Shown here one piece after another: positions 13,440-21,353 of a stretch of DNA of 24,087 nucleotides. A program made the translations under genes and the position numbers. The stretch comes from Fusobacteriaceae bacterium (GTDB lineage Bacteria > Fusobacteriota > Fusobacteriia > Fusobacteriales > Fusobacteriaceae). Below the pieces are notes generated by a model that saw nothing but the letters and a program-made list of their open reading frames with translations, did no database searches and was not told the origin of the DNA. The first letter of the stretch is position 1; each line of letters starts with the position of its first letter. The DNA lies in the NCBI GenBank assembly GCA_016938425.1, contig JAFGUR010000128.1, positions 1-24,087 of the forward strand, in the 5' to 3' direction.

Positions 13440-14342
13440 ATGAAAAAAAGAATTAAGGTATTTGAACCAGGAAAATACCCACAGGGTGAATATGATTTTT
13501 CAAGAGTTCAAAAGATTTTTGGAAATATAAAAGATAAAGTAAAAACTCAATTAGCTCATACAAGCAAGGCGAAAGGAAGAAAAATTATTCTTGGAGAGTT
13601 TGACAATTTTGAAGTTCAAGAAGATGGAAAAGTATATGCAGATATTGAATTTAATCCAAAAGGAACTGGATATTATGAAGATGGGGCCTTAGAGGGAATT
13701 TCTGTAGAGATTCCAAATGATAAACTCACAAAAATTGCTTGCTTGCCACTAGGAGTAAAACCCCAAATTGAGGGAGCAGAATTTGAAATTAAAGAAACAT
13801 TTATATTTGAATTTGAAGAAATAATTGATGAGGAGGCACAAACAATGGATTTTGCAAGTATTTTAGCTTGGATTATAGCAAATAAGCTAACTGTAGAACA
13901 AATATCACAGTTATTTGGAAGTTTAAAACAACAAATAACAGATAAAGAAGCGATTAATAAACTAGCTAGAGAATTTGAAAAAGAAGAATTAACAACTGAA
14001 CAATTGGAAGAAAAAATTAGAAATGAAATGAAAGCAGAATTTGAAGCTAAGGAAAAAAATAAAACTTCAGAAGCAAAAGCAAAAGAGTTTATGGAAAAAA
14101 ACAAATTAAAAATTACTCCTGGTATGAAAGAGGTTCTTAATGAAACAACTATTCAAGAATTTTATAAGGTTGATAATTGTGAGTTCGAAAAAAGCAAAAT
14201 TTCGGCAGGGGAATTATTAGAAAAGGCCTTTGAAAAAATGCCTGAACTTATAAAACTTGGAGAATTAGAAAATGAATTTGGGAAAGAAGAAAATAATAAT
14301 AGTCTTGTTGAAGCTGCTAAAGCTCAATGGGGAATAAAATAG
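13440..14342 (+). CDS. Mu I-like prohead protease/scaffold
   Basis: 300 residues. The N-terminal ~130 resemble the Mu gpI-type prohead protease: QLAHTSKAKGRKIILGEFDN with a candidate catalytic H at residue 41, and ALEGISVEIPNDKL with a candidate serine nucleophile near residue 88. The C-terminal part is a charged coiled coil (ITDKEAINKLAREFEKEEL and beyond), as expected for a scaffold. It would shape the prohead and process head proteins. A strong internal start at 13845 could produce the scaffold part alone. The gene follows the leader-terminator, so its amount may be controlled by read-through. Catalytic residues are proposed by analogy only. Confidence 0.75.
   Translation: MKKRIKVFEPGKYPQGEYDFSRVQKIFGNIKDKVKTQLAHTSKAKGRKIILGEFDNFEVQEDGKVYADIEFNPKGTGYYEDGALEGISVEIPNDKLTKIACLPLGVKPQIEGAEFEIKETFIFEFEEIIDEEAQTMDFASILAWIIANKLTVEQISQLFGSLKQQITDKEAINKLAREFEKEELTTEQLEEKIRNEMKAEFEAKEKNKTSEAKAKEFMEKNKLKITPGMKEVLNETTIQEFYKVDNCEFEKSKISAGELLEKAFEKMPELIKLGELENEFGKEENNNSLVEAAKAQWGIK
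13831..13847 (+). promoter_or_regulatory. Internal ribosome site for nested scaffold
   Basis: A full AGGAGG at 13831-13836, 8-nt spacer, then in-frame ATG at 13845-13847 (codon 136 of the protease gene). It is as strong as any gene-start ribosome site in the window and lies at the junction of protease and coiled-coil parts. Confidence 0.7.
13845..14342 (+). CDS. Nested scaffold protein (internal start)
   Basis: In-frame product of 165 residues starting MDFASILAWIIANKLTVEQI, identical to the C-terminal part of the protease gene. Mu makes scaffold gpZ from inside gene I, and lambda makes Nu3 from inside C, so an internally initiated scaffold has precedent. The internal AGGAGG and the placement after the protease domain support it. 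It would supply excess scaffold for prohead assembly while few protease copies are incorporated. Confidence 0.65.
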   Translation: MDFASILAWIIANKLTVEQISQLFGSLKQQITDKEAINKLAREFEKEELTTEQLEEKIRNEMKAEFEAKEKNKTSEAKAKEFMEKNKLKITPGMKEVLNETTIQEFYKVDNCEFEKSKISAGELLEKAFEKMPELIKLGELENEFGKEENNNSLVEAAKAQWGIK

Positions 14343-14354
14343 GGAGGTAATTAA

Positions 14355-14720
14355 ATGGCAGAACATTTTGAAATAGGTAAATCAAGTGAAAAAGTCGTTT
14401 TATCAAGACAAAACAAAGATAAATTAGTATTAATAGATAAATCTGTAGGAGCTATAAAAGAAGGGCAAGTATTAGCATTAAATGAAACAACAGGAAAACT
14501 TGTAAAGTATGACCCTACAAGTGCAGAAGCAAAAGGTGCGTTTACAATCTATACTGGGAACGATTTAACGGATGCATATACAGAAGATTTTCAAGATACA
14601 ATAGCTTCTTTTGGAACTATTGTGGATAAATCAAAAGTAATAGGAATAGAAGAAACGGATTATGCAGGGCTTCATAAACTTTACTTAGCAGGTATATATT
14701 TAGAGGAGGTTAACGGATAA
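14355..14720 (+). CDS. Head decoration protein, lambda D-like
   Basis: 121 residues between protease/scaffold and major capsid genes. Features fit the small head-decoration family: IDKSVGAIKEGQVLALNETTGKL at 27-49 and a later beta-rich part with AGLHKLYLAGIYLEE. It probably binds outside the capsid after expansion and stabilises it. Ribosome site GGGAGG; the stop overlaps the major capsid start by one base (TAATG), giving coupled translation. Position is the strongest support. Confidence 0.7.
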   Translation: MAEHFEIGKSSEKVVLSRQNKDKLVLIDKSVGAIKEGQVLALNETTGKLVKYDPTSAEAKGAFTIYTGNDLTDAYTEDFQDTIASFGTIVDKSKVIGIEETDYAGLHKLYLAGIYLEEVNG

Positions 14721-15718
14721 TGATTACAAAAGAGCAAATTTCATTTTTAGAAGTTTTTCAAATAGCTCCAGTTGCAGCACAAAATTTTTATACAACTTTG
14801 TTAGCAACAGGTGTTTCACCATACACAACAATAACAGATACAATTGCATATGATGAAGTTGAAAAGGTAATGGCAGAAGCAAAAATCTTACCAAGAGGAG
14901 CTAAGTTTCCAATTGGTAAGCAAGAAGGAAAGATAAGAAAAGCAACAACTCCAGACATTATAAAAAGTTCTATTCCATTTGGAAGTGCAGATGGATTGGA
15001 AGATATTAAAGGTTCTATTGTAATTGGGGGGAAACCTGTTGATAGAAAGGATAAAAAAAGAAATGAGAGAATTCAAAAAATAAAACTTGGAATTACTCAA
15101 TCAACAGAAGCAATTGCAACAGAAATGTTTTTTAATCAAACTTATTCCCCAGAGCAGGGTAAACCAATAAAATTTACAAGTGCTACTGCAATTGCTAAAG
15201 AATATAAATCTACTAATACAGAAAGATTTGAAGATTTTGCAAGAGTGCAAGAACAAAAATATCAACAAAAAAATTATATGTACCCTACACATAGATTTAT
15301 TGGAGCAGATATTTTTAACCAATTAATTGCTAATGAAGAGTCTAAAAATTCACCTGTTTCAATTACACAAATTGGTGTAGAAATGATTGGAAATACAGAG
15401 GTTCAATTCCTAATTAAAAATGGTAAAAAATTCTATGTATTACCTTCAGGTGTAGATGCAAAAGGAAAAGCAATATCAACAGATGGATTATTTATTCTAT
15501 ATAACAACAACGCAATTATTCCAGGATATGTTGGATTGAATAATGTTGTTGGAGGTATTGCAAGTAGAGAAGAAGCTGATGTCCTTATAAGAGAGACAAC
15601 AGCTGATGAAGAAACAGGGGATGCAAAAACATTAGGGGAAAGTGGATATATTCCAATATTAGTTAATCCAGGAATGATTTGGAAACATACAATAACAGGA
15701 GTAGCTTATATTAAATAG
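14720..15718 (+). CDS. Major capsid protein, gpE family
   Basis: 332 residues of the lambda gpE-type major capsid family: N-terminal FLEVFQIAPVAAQNFYTTLL, the segment ILPRGAKFPIGKQEGKIRK, and GADIFNQLIANEESK near 200-215, ending ILVNPGMIWKHTITGVAYIK. It builds the HK97-fold shell. No cleavage site was identified, so N-terminal processing is unclear. Translation is coupled to the decoration gene. The next gene begins behind a GC hairpin that hides its ribosome site, which should favour high capsid production relative to downstream genes. Confidence 0.85.
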   Translation: MITKEQISFLEVFQIAPVAAQNFYTTLLATGVSPYTTITDTIAYDEVEKVMAEAKILPRGAKFPIGKQEGKIRKATTPDIIKSSIPFGSADGLEDIKGSIVIGGKPVDRKDKKRNERIQKIKLGITQSTEAIATEMFFNQTYSPEQGKPIKFTSATAIAKEYKSTNTERFEDFARVQEQKYQQKNYMYPTHRFIGADIFNQLIANEESKNSPVSITQIGVEMIGNTEVQFLIKNGKKFYVLPSGVDAKGKAISTDGLFILYNNNAIIPGYVGLNNVVGGIASREEADVLIRETTADEETGDAKTLGESGYIPILVNPGMIWKHTITGVAYIK

Positions 15719-15723
15719 TTACT

Positions 15724-15737
15724 CCCCTTTAAGGGGG
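15724..15737 (+). promoter_or_regulatory. GC hairpin over the Shine-Dalgarno after capsid gene
   Basis: CCCC (15724-15727) faces AAGGGGG (15731-15737), the ribosome site for ATG 15742. A CCCC/GGGG stem with a TTTAA loop would hide it. This may lower connector-protein synthesis compared with the capsid protein. Confidence 0.5.
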
Positions 15738-15741
15738 CCTT

Positions 15742-16068
15742 ATGAATATAGATTTTCTTTCCAGTATTCAAAAAACTCAATTACTTGATTTATATAAAAT
15801 AACTTCTGTAGAATTTCAGAATAAATGTGATTACCTTGAAAACGAAGGAAGAAATTATATAAAAACATATCTTGGAACTAAGGCTGACAGGATAAAGGAT
15901 TTTGAGTGGCAACAGTTACTCAAATATTTCGTATGGTGGAGAGTATATGCGGATCTTAATCTTGAGGAAGGAGAACATTATAAGAAAAATTTTGATGTTC
16001 TTATTAAGGGATTTGAAGGAAATATGGATACTGGAACTCGTATTAATAGAAGGATTAGGGTGTATTAA
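15742..16068 (+). CDS. Head-tail connector-like protein (Mu gp36 position)
   Basis: 108 residues, helical, with a conserved-looking middle FEWQQLLKYFVWWRVYADLN and a basic C terminus (RINRRIRVY). Genes directly after the major capsid gene and before the sheath encode head-completion/connector adaptors; Mu-like phages have gp36 (DUF1320) here. The sequence is too diverged for firm assignment, so the family is inferred from order and size. The ribosome site is within the GC hairpin. Confidence 0.55.
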   Translation: MNIDFLSSIQKTQLLDLYKITSVEFQNKCDYLENEGRNYIKTYLGTKADRIKDFEWQQLLKYFVWWRVYADLNLEEGEHYKKNFDVLIKGFEGNMDTGTRINRRIRVY

Positions 16069-16070
16069 TA

Positions 16071-16517
16071 ATGCAAAATCTTGAATATTTAAAATTATTT
16101 ATAGAAGAAAAAAATAAAGATTTATATGTTGAAGTAAATATCTTGGAAAAAGCTACTATTAGGCCTCCATGCCTCATATTAGAACCAATAAAGAATAAGA
16201 AAAAGTCAAAGAATAGACTACTTTTGTTTAAAGCAATATATGTGGATGTAGAAATGGCATATAACGGAATAATTGCTTTTTCAAAGAAAGCAGAATTGCT
16301 TCTTGACAAGTTAGAAAACCATGAAGTTTTTGAAAATAATTTTAATGTTTTGGATAGAGAAATATCTTGGGAACTGCAAAAGAGTAATGAAATTGAATAT
16401 TATTCAGCTATTGCTGAATATGAACTAGATGAAACTTTAGCAAATAAAGAAGATTTAAAAAATTATGTAATGATGAAAGAACTTAGAATGGGAGGTAATT
16501 TGAATGGGGATGCCTAA
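16071..16517 (+). CDS. Tail-terminator-like protein (Mu gp37 position)
   Basis: 148 residues with RPPCLILEPI near 30-39 and strand-rich segments, ending ELRMGGNLNGDA. Starts two bases after the previous stop and overlaps the sheath gene by 14 bases. In Mu- and PBSX-like operons a tail-completion/terminator protein of this size sits just before the sheath, where it caps the tail tube and joins it to the head. Assignment is positional. Confidence 0.5.
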   Translation: MQNLEYLKLFIEEKNKDLYVEVNILEKATIRPPCLILEPIKNKKKSKNRLLLFKAIYVDVEMAYNGIIAFSKKAELLLDKLENHEVFENNFNVLDREISWELQKSNEIEYYSAIAEYELDETLANKEDLKNYVMMKELRMGGNLNGDA

Positions 16518-17580
16518 GGTTATTATTGATTTTATTGAAAAAGCAAGTACAGCTATTTCAAGAAGTTCAAAGGGTATTGTTGGATTAATCTTAAAAGATA
16601 GCACAGGAACTTTTGATATTAAAAGTTATACAAGCTTTTCTGATGTAAACCAAGGAGATTTTACGACAATTAATTATAAAATCTTGAAAGATGTATTTGT
16701 TGGAACTCCAAAGAAAGTATTTGTACTTAGAATTAATAATGGAGAAGTGGCAAAATCAACAGATTATGCAAAACTTCTTAGGAAAAGAGTTGATTATCTA
16801 GCTTATCCAGAAGCAACAGGAGATGAGAAAACAGGGATAATTAGTTATTTTAAAAATGTAAAAAACGAATATATTAAGTTAGTACTTGCAGGGGTAGATA
16901 CAGCAGACTGGGAAAATGTCATAAACTGTAAAATGGGATATATTGACACAGATAATAATATTGTGACAAAGGAAGAATTTACAGGGAGATTGGCAGGAAT
17001 ATTGGGGGGATTGTCACAACAAATGTCTTGTACTTCTTATGTAATAGAAGAAGCAAAAGAGCTTATAGATGAAGAAATCCCACCTGATTATGATGTGGCC
17101 ATAGATAACGGCCAACTTGTATTGGTAGATGATGGAGAAAAAATAAAAATTGCTAGGGGAGTAAATTCTCTAAAAACTCTTACAGCTACAAAAGGAAAAA
17201 GTTTCCAAAAAATAAAAATAGTTGAGGGAATGCACCTTATTAATAGGGATATTAAAGATACCTTTGAGAATAGTTATTCTGGAAAAAATCTAAATATCTA
17301 TATAAATAAAGTTCAGTTCTTAGCAGCAGTTAATATTTATTTTAAGGAAGTAGCAAAAACAGGAATTCTTGATAGTGGTTATAGTAATAAAGCTTCAATA
17401 GATTTGGAACAACACATAGATTATATAAAACTTAATCCAGGAGATTTGACAGAAGAGGAAATTGAGGATTTAGACGAGCAAGCAATCAAAGAATATAACA
17501 CAGGAAGTTATGTATATGCAAAAGGAAATGTTAAATTTGCAGATACAATGGAAGATTTAAACTTCCCAATAACATTATAG
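16504..17580 (+). CDS. Contractile tail sheath protein (XkdK-like)
   Basis: 358 residues, showing sheath-family features: N-terminal AISRSSKGIVGLILKDSTG at 17-35, FVGTPKKVFVLRIN near 65-79, GRLAGILGGLSQQMS and VNSLKTL in the middle, and C-terminal YINKVQFLAAVNIYF and GYSNKASIDLEQH. It packs around the tail tube and contracts during injection, so the particle is a myovirus type. It is shorter than typical XkdK sheaths. ATG 16504 has GGAGG 8 bases upstream; ATG 16510 is an alternative. No frameshift is seen. Confidence 0.8.
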   Translation: MGMPKVIIDFIEKASTAISRSSKGIVGLILKDSTGTFDIKSYTSFSDVNQGDFTTINYKILKDVFVGTPKKVFVLRINNGEVAKSTDYAKLLRKRVDYLAYPEATGDEKTGIISYFKNVKNEYIKLVLAGVDTADWENVINCKMGYIDTDNNIVTKEEFTGRLAGILGGLSQQMSCTSYVIEEAKELIDEEIPPDYDVAIDNGQLVLVDDGEKIKIARGVNSLKTLTATKGKSFQKIKIVEGMHLINRDIKDTFENSYSGKNLNIYINKVQFLAAVNIYFKEVAKTGILDSGYSNKASIDLEQHIDYIKLNPGDLTEEEIEDLDEQAIKEYNTGSYVYAKGNVKFADTMEDLNFPITL

Positions 17581-17592
17581 TGAGGTGAAATA

Positions 17593-18030
17593 ATGAATAT
17601 ACAGGCAAAGAGACAGATAAACGGAACATTTGGAGCTGTACATCTAAACGGAATACATTTTGCAGATATTGAAGAGTTTAAAGCAGATATAGATATTGAC
17701 AGGAAAACTGGTCAATGGGCAGGCTCTTTAGGTGAAGATAGTAAAATAACAGGAACAAAAGGGAGTGGGAGTTTTAAGTTTAAGAAGGTTTATAGTAGAG
17801 AAATAGCAATGATTCTTCCAATTATAAAAACAGGTAAAGATTTTAGACCAATGGTAGTAACAGAGTTAAAAGACCCTGAAGCTTATGGAGCAGAAAGATG
17901 TGTAATAGCAGAAATATGGTTTAATAACTTACCAATCATTGATTTTAAAGTTGGAGATTTGGTAAATAAGGAGATTAAATTTGGATTTAATCCAGATAAT
18001 GTAGAGTTCGAGGATATTATAGAAAAATAG
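17593..18030 (+). CDS. Tail tube protein (XkdM-like)
   Basis: 145 residues matching XkdM-type tube proteins: INGTFGAVHLNG at 9-20, KTGQWAGSLGEDSKITGTKG near 38-57, and C-terminal GDLVNKEIKFGFNPDNVEF. It polymerises into the inner tube inside the sheath. Starts 12 bases after the sheath stop behind GAGGTG; normal length. The sheath-tube-chaperone-tape order is exactly that of PBSX-like tails. Confidence 0.85.
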   Translation: MNIQAKRQINGTFGAVHLNGIHFADIEEFKADIDIDRKTGQWAGSLGEDSKITGTKGSGSFKFKKVYSREIAMILPIIKTGKDFRPMVVTELKDPEAYGAERCVIAEIWFNNLPIIDFKVGDLVNKEIKFGFNPDNVEFEDIIEK

Positions 18031-18041
18031 GAGGATTTAAG

Positions 18042-18410
18042 ATGTTAGAAGCTTTAATAAAAAATGCTGAAAAATTAAAAGAAGGTAAAGAATATAAACC
18101 TTTTGAAATTAAAATCAGTAGATTTGAAGAAATAGGAATAGAAGGAAATGTAAAAATTAAAAAACCAGATACTTCAATATTAAATTCATATCTTGAAAGA
18201 AATAGAGATATTAAATATCTTATTTCAGAATGTATGGTTGAGCCAGATTTAGGAAATAAAGAATTGCTAAGTACTTTTAAGGTTAGAAATAAGAAAGAAC
18301 TTGTTTCAAAATTATTTACAGAAGAAGAAATCTATGATTTAGATGTTGCAATAGGTAAAATTATTAACAAAACAAGATCAGCTAGTTTGGTAGATGATAT
18401 AAAAAACTAA
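18042..18410 (+). CDS. Tail assembly chaperone, short form (XkdN-like)
   Basis: 122 residues, acidic/helical, from ATG with GGAGG upstream. It sits between tube and tape-measure genes, where tail assembly chaperones are always found. It ends IKN at codon AAC followed by TAA. The last codons form the slippery heptamer A AAA AAC, so a fraction of ribosomes should shift -1 and make a longer protein (see next entry). The short form (like lambda gpG) coats the tape measure during assembly. Confidence 0.85.
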   Translation: MLEALIKNAEKLKEGKEYKPFEIKISRFEEIGIEGNVKIKKPDTSILNSYLERNRDIKYLISECMVEPDLGNKELLSTFKVRNKKELVSKLFTEEEIYDLDVAIGKIINKTRSASLVDDIKN

Positions 18411-18446
18411 TTAAGAGTGATGTAGAGCTATATATTCTACATCACT
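18401..18446 (+). other. -1 programmed frameshift signal
   Basis: Slippery heptamer A AAA AAC at 18401-18407 in the correct phase (codons ATA AAA AAC), immediately followed by TAA. A perfect 11-bp stem AGTGATGTAGA/TCTACATCACT (18416-18426, 18436-18446) with a 9-nt loop starts 8 nt downstream. Slippery site, spacer and stimulatory hairpin are all present. The T's after the stem also look terminator-like. Confidence 0.88.
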
Positions 18447-18559
18447 TTTTACAAAGAGGACACAGTTTAAAAGATATTAAAGAGCTAAGTAGTATGGAAT
18501 GGATGTTTATGCAGGCAAGTTTTTACTTAGAGATTGAGGATAAAGGAGGGCAAGAATAA
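18407..18559 (+). CDS. Frameshift extension of tail chaperone (gpT-like)
   Basis: After a -1 shift at 18401-18407 the frame continues from CTA (18407) for 50 codons to TAA at 18557-18559. It reads LIKSDVELYILHHFLQRGHS, then LKDIKELSSMEWMFMQASFY and ends EIEDKGGQE. This frame has no start codon with a ribosome site of its own. The fused product would have about 172 residues. By analogy with lambda gpGT and PBSX-like tails the extension binds tube subunits and recruits them to the tape measure. Its stop overlaps the tape-measure start. Confidence 0.85.
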   Translation, partial: LIKSDVELYILHHFLQRGHSLKDIKELSSMEWMFMQASFYLEIEDKGGQE

Positions 18560-20712
18560 TGACAGAAGGAGTTCAATATGTTGTAGAAGCAGATATTAGA
18601 CATGCAATGTCAAATTTTCAAAGCCTTGCTACTCAATTAAGAGGACTTGGGGCTAATGTTGATGATTCAAGAGTAAGTTTTATGGAACTAAGTGAAAGCC
18701 TTGAAAATACTCAAGGAGGAGCAGAGGGAGTAGAACAAGGACTGGGAAATATACCAAGTAGGGCAGAAAGCGCTGCTAGTGGTGTAGATAAACTGGTGGA
18801 TAGATTAAAAACTTTTCTTACTGTTTCAGCAATAATAGGAACAACAAAAAAAGTAGTAGATATATTTTCTAGTTATGAAAATCAAATGAATGCAGTAGAA
18901 GCAGTAAGTGGAGCAACAGCAGAGGAAATGCAAGCACTAGGGAAACAAGCTCAACAATTGGGAGCAGATACAAATTATAGTGCTACTCAAGCAGGAGAAG
19001 CACAGGAAGCTTTATTAAGGCTTGGTAACTCAGCAGGCGAAACAATGGAAATAGTAGATGATGTTATGGCCTTTGATAGAGCAAATAAAGTAGGAGACTT
19101 GGCAAATTCTTCTAATATGCTTAGTTCATCATTGAAAATGTTTTCAATGAATGCAGAGGAAGCCACAAGAGTTTCTGATGCTATGTCCATGACAACAAAA
19201 TCATCTAAAACAGATGTGGCCTATCTTAGTTCTGCCCTTAATAATGCAGGTGCTGACGCAAAGAATTTTGGAAATGACATTGAAGATACTTTGACTCTTA
19301 TTGCAGGAATGTCAAATAACTTTGCTGATGGAAGTAGTGCAGGAACAGCCCTTAAGGGAATGTTTGCTGATTTATCAAATAATGTAAAGTTATTTGAAAA
19401 ACAAGGGGTAAAAGTAACGGATAGTGCAGGGAACTTTAGACAGGTAGAAGATGTAGTAAAAGATTTGAATAAGGTTTTATCTGATAAAACTCCTGCAAAA
19501 CAACAAGAGATACTAAATTCTTTATTTGGAGAAACAGGGAAAGCAGCATATAACGCATTAAGTGCTTCTGTTGGAAGTATTGGAGAACTGGAAAATAAAA
19601 TAAGAGATGCAAGTGGAACTACTAAGACAATGGCTGAAATTATGGATAGTGGACTTGGTCCAAAAATAGATGGGATGATGGGTTCTGCTGAAACTTTGGC
19701 TATTGCTATAGGAGAAAAACTTAATCCAAGTTTTTTAATGGGTGTTAGTGCAATGACAGAAATGATTAATAAGACCTCTGATGCTATAAGTAATTGGGGA
19801 GATTTTTACTCTGCTAACTCAACAATGATTGATGGAGTTATTATTTTGACAGGAGCATTACTTGCTTATGTTGGAGTAACTAAGGCAGTAGCAACATGGC
19901 AAGCAATTGCAACAGCAGCTCAAACGAGTGGAACCATTGCAAATACTGTTTATAGTGCAGCAATTGGAATGAGTACAGCTTTTTCACTAGCAGGAGGAGG
20001 AGCAACAGGAATTCTTGCTGCCGCACAATGGGGATTAAATGCAGCATGGGCTGCTAATCCAGTTGGTTTAGTTATAGCAGGAATAGCAGGACTTATATTT
20101 GGAGTAAGATATGCAATTAAACATTTTGAATGGTTTAGAGAAGGAATTAGTTTTGTTTGGGAACTTATGAAAAATTCACCTATAGGTATTTTAGTAGGTG
20201 GAATTGTTGATTTAATGAAACATTTTGAACCTCTCGAAAAAATAATAGATAAAACAGGAAATGCTATTAAAAAGTTATTTGGTTGGAAAGGTGAAGCACA
20301 GCAAAATTATGATGTAAAAATTAGCAATACTACTGAAAATAAAGTAAAAGAAGCTGAAAAAAAGGGTGTAACAGCAAATATTCCTGCTAAGATTGATGAA
20401 AAATCTTTAGCTGAATCAGCAAAACAAGCAGAAGAGTTTTTAAAAGGAGTAAAAATTGATGCTACTGTAAAAAATACTCCTAAAGCAAGTACAACTGTGG
20501 CAAAACAACCTCAATCATCAACTACTCAACAAACTCAACAAGTAAAAAAAGATGTAAAAAATGATATAAAGCAAACTTTTACTTATCATGTGAGTGTCAC
20601 AGTAAATAATGAAATTGATGAAGAAGCCTTGGCACAAAAGGTGGCAAGTAAAACAATGGCAGATAGTAAGAATGCAATAATAAATGGATTCAGATTGGCG
20701 GGGTTAGAATGA
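18559..20712 (+). CDS. Tape measure protein
   Basis: 717 residues. A tape-measure N-terminal coiled region is followed by a PhageMin_Tail-type core (YENQMNAVEAVSGATAEEMQ near residues 111-130 and ADTNYSATQAGEAQEALLRLG near 137-155). Hydrophobic segments lie near 422-441 (VIILTGALLAYVGVTKAV) and 500-520 (GLVIAGIAGLIFGVRYAI). The C terminus holds a low-complexity T/Q-rich stretch (TTVAKQPQSSTTQQTQQ) before a final beta/helical tail. It sets tail length, helps DNA cross the membrane, and is coated by the chaperone pair encoded just upstream. Length corresponds to a medium tail, on the order of 100 nm by the usual per-residue rule. Confidence 0.9.
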   Translation: MTEGVQYVVEADIRHAMSNFQSLATQLRGLGANVDDSRVSFMELSESLENTQGGAEGVEQGLGNIPSRAESAASGVDKLVDRLKTFLTVSAIIGTTKKVVDIFSSYENQMNAVEAVSGATAEEMQALGKQAQQLGADTNYSATQAGEAQEALLRLGNSAGETMEIVDDVMAFDRANKVGDLANSSNMLSSSLKMFSMNAEEATRVSDAMSMTTKSSKTDVAYLSSALNNAGADAKNFGNDIEDTLTLIAGMSNNFADGSSAGTALKGMFADLSNNVKLFEKQGVKVTDSAGNFRQVEDVVKDLNKVLSDKTPAKQQEILNSLFGETGKAAYNALSASVGSIGELENKIRDASGTTKTMAEIMDSGLGPKIDGMMGSAETLAIAIGEKLNPSFLMGVSAMTEMINKTSDAISNWGDFYSANSTMIDGVIILTGALLAYVGVTKAVATWQAIATAAQTSGTIANTVYSAAIGMSTAFSLAGGGATGILAAAQWGLNAAWAANPVGLVIAGIAGLIFGVRYAIKHFEWFREGISFVWELMKNSPIGILVGGIVDLMKHFEPLEKIIDKTGNAIKKLFGWKGEAQQNYDVKISNTTENKVKEAEKKGVTANIPAKIDEKSLAESAKQAEEFLKGVKIDATVKNTPKASTTVAKQPQSSTTQQTQQVKKDVKNDIKQTFTYHVSVTVNNEIDEEALAQKVASKTMADSKNAIINGFRLAGLE

Positions 20713-21353
20713 CTTGGAATAATAAAAAAATTGCTGAAATTAAGGATAGAAAGAATCAAGAAGCCAGTGAACTTTATAAAAAATATCATGAAGAAAGTAA
20801 AAGCGAATCTACTATTATAAATGATGAAAACGAAGTTAATAATTTATATTCAGAATATAAAGATAATAAAGATTTTAAAACTGAAACTCCTGCTAATAGT
20901 GAAGAAAACTTAAACAAGTTATATTCTGATTATAAGGAAAATGGCGAGCTTTTAAAAGCATACAAAATTTATATAGGTGACTATGAAATTCCTGTTACTC
21001 CAGACACAATAAGCTTTAAAAACGACACAGAAACAAAGACATTTAAGTCAATTAAAGGGAAGGATATTATTGTTGGTGTGACTGTTTTACCAAGGGAAGT
21101 AAGTTTTGCCTCATACTTCCCTTATATGATTAAAGATAAAATAAGTGAAAAAAGTCCAAAAGAGTATAAAAATTATTTTCAAAATCTTAAAAATAAGGGA
21201 GAGAAAATACTTTTAAAAATTGAAGGACCAGGAGAAAGTTTTAAGGCATATATAACAAAATTTGATTATGACTATATACCAGGAAGAGATATAGAATATA
21301 GCATAACATTAAAAGAATATTCGGAGGAATCTGAAAATGATTTTGAAATTTAA
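20709..21353 (+). CDS. XkdP-like baseplate/tail hub protein
   Basis: 214 residues. Residues ~85-214 resemble the XkdP-type tail protein domain (KIYIGDYEIPVTPDTISF, GVTVLPREVSFASYFPYM), but no LysM domain follows. The N-terminal 85 residues are unusual: three LYxxY repeats (ELYKKYHEES at ~21-30, NLYSEYKDNK at ~45-54, KLYSDYKENG at ~69-78). The start overlaps the tape-measure stop (ATGA) and the end overlaps the next gene by 17 bases. In PBSX the protein joins tube and baseplate. Confidence 0.65.
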   Translation: MTWNNKKIAEIKDRKNQEASELYKKYHEESKSESTIINDENEVNNLYSEYKDNKDFKTETPANSEENLNKLYSDYKENGELLKAYKIYIGDYEIPVTPDTISFKNDTETKTFKSIKGKDIIVGVTVLPREVSFASYFPYMIKDKISEKSPKEYKNYFQNLKNKGEKILLKIEGPGESFKAYITKFDYDYIPGRDIEYSITLKEYSEESENDFEI

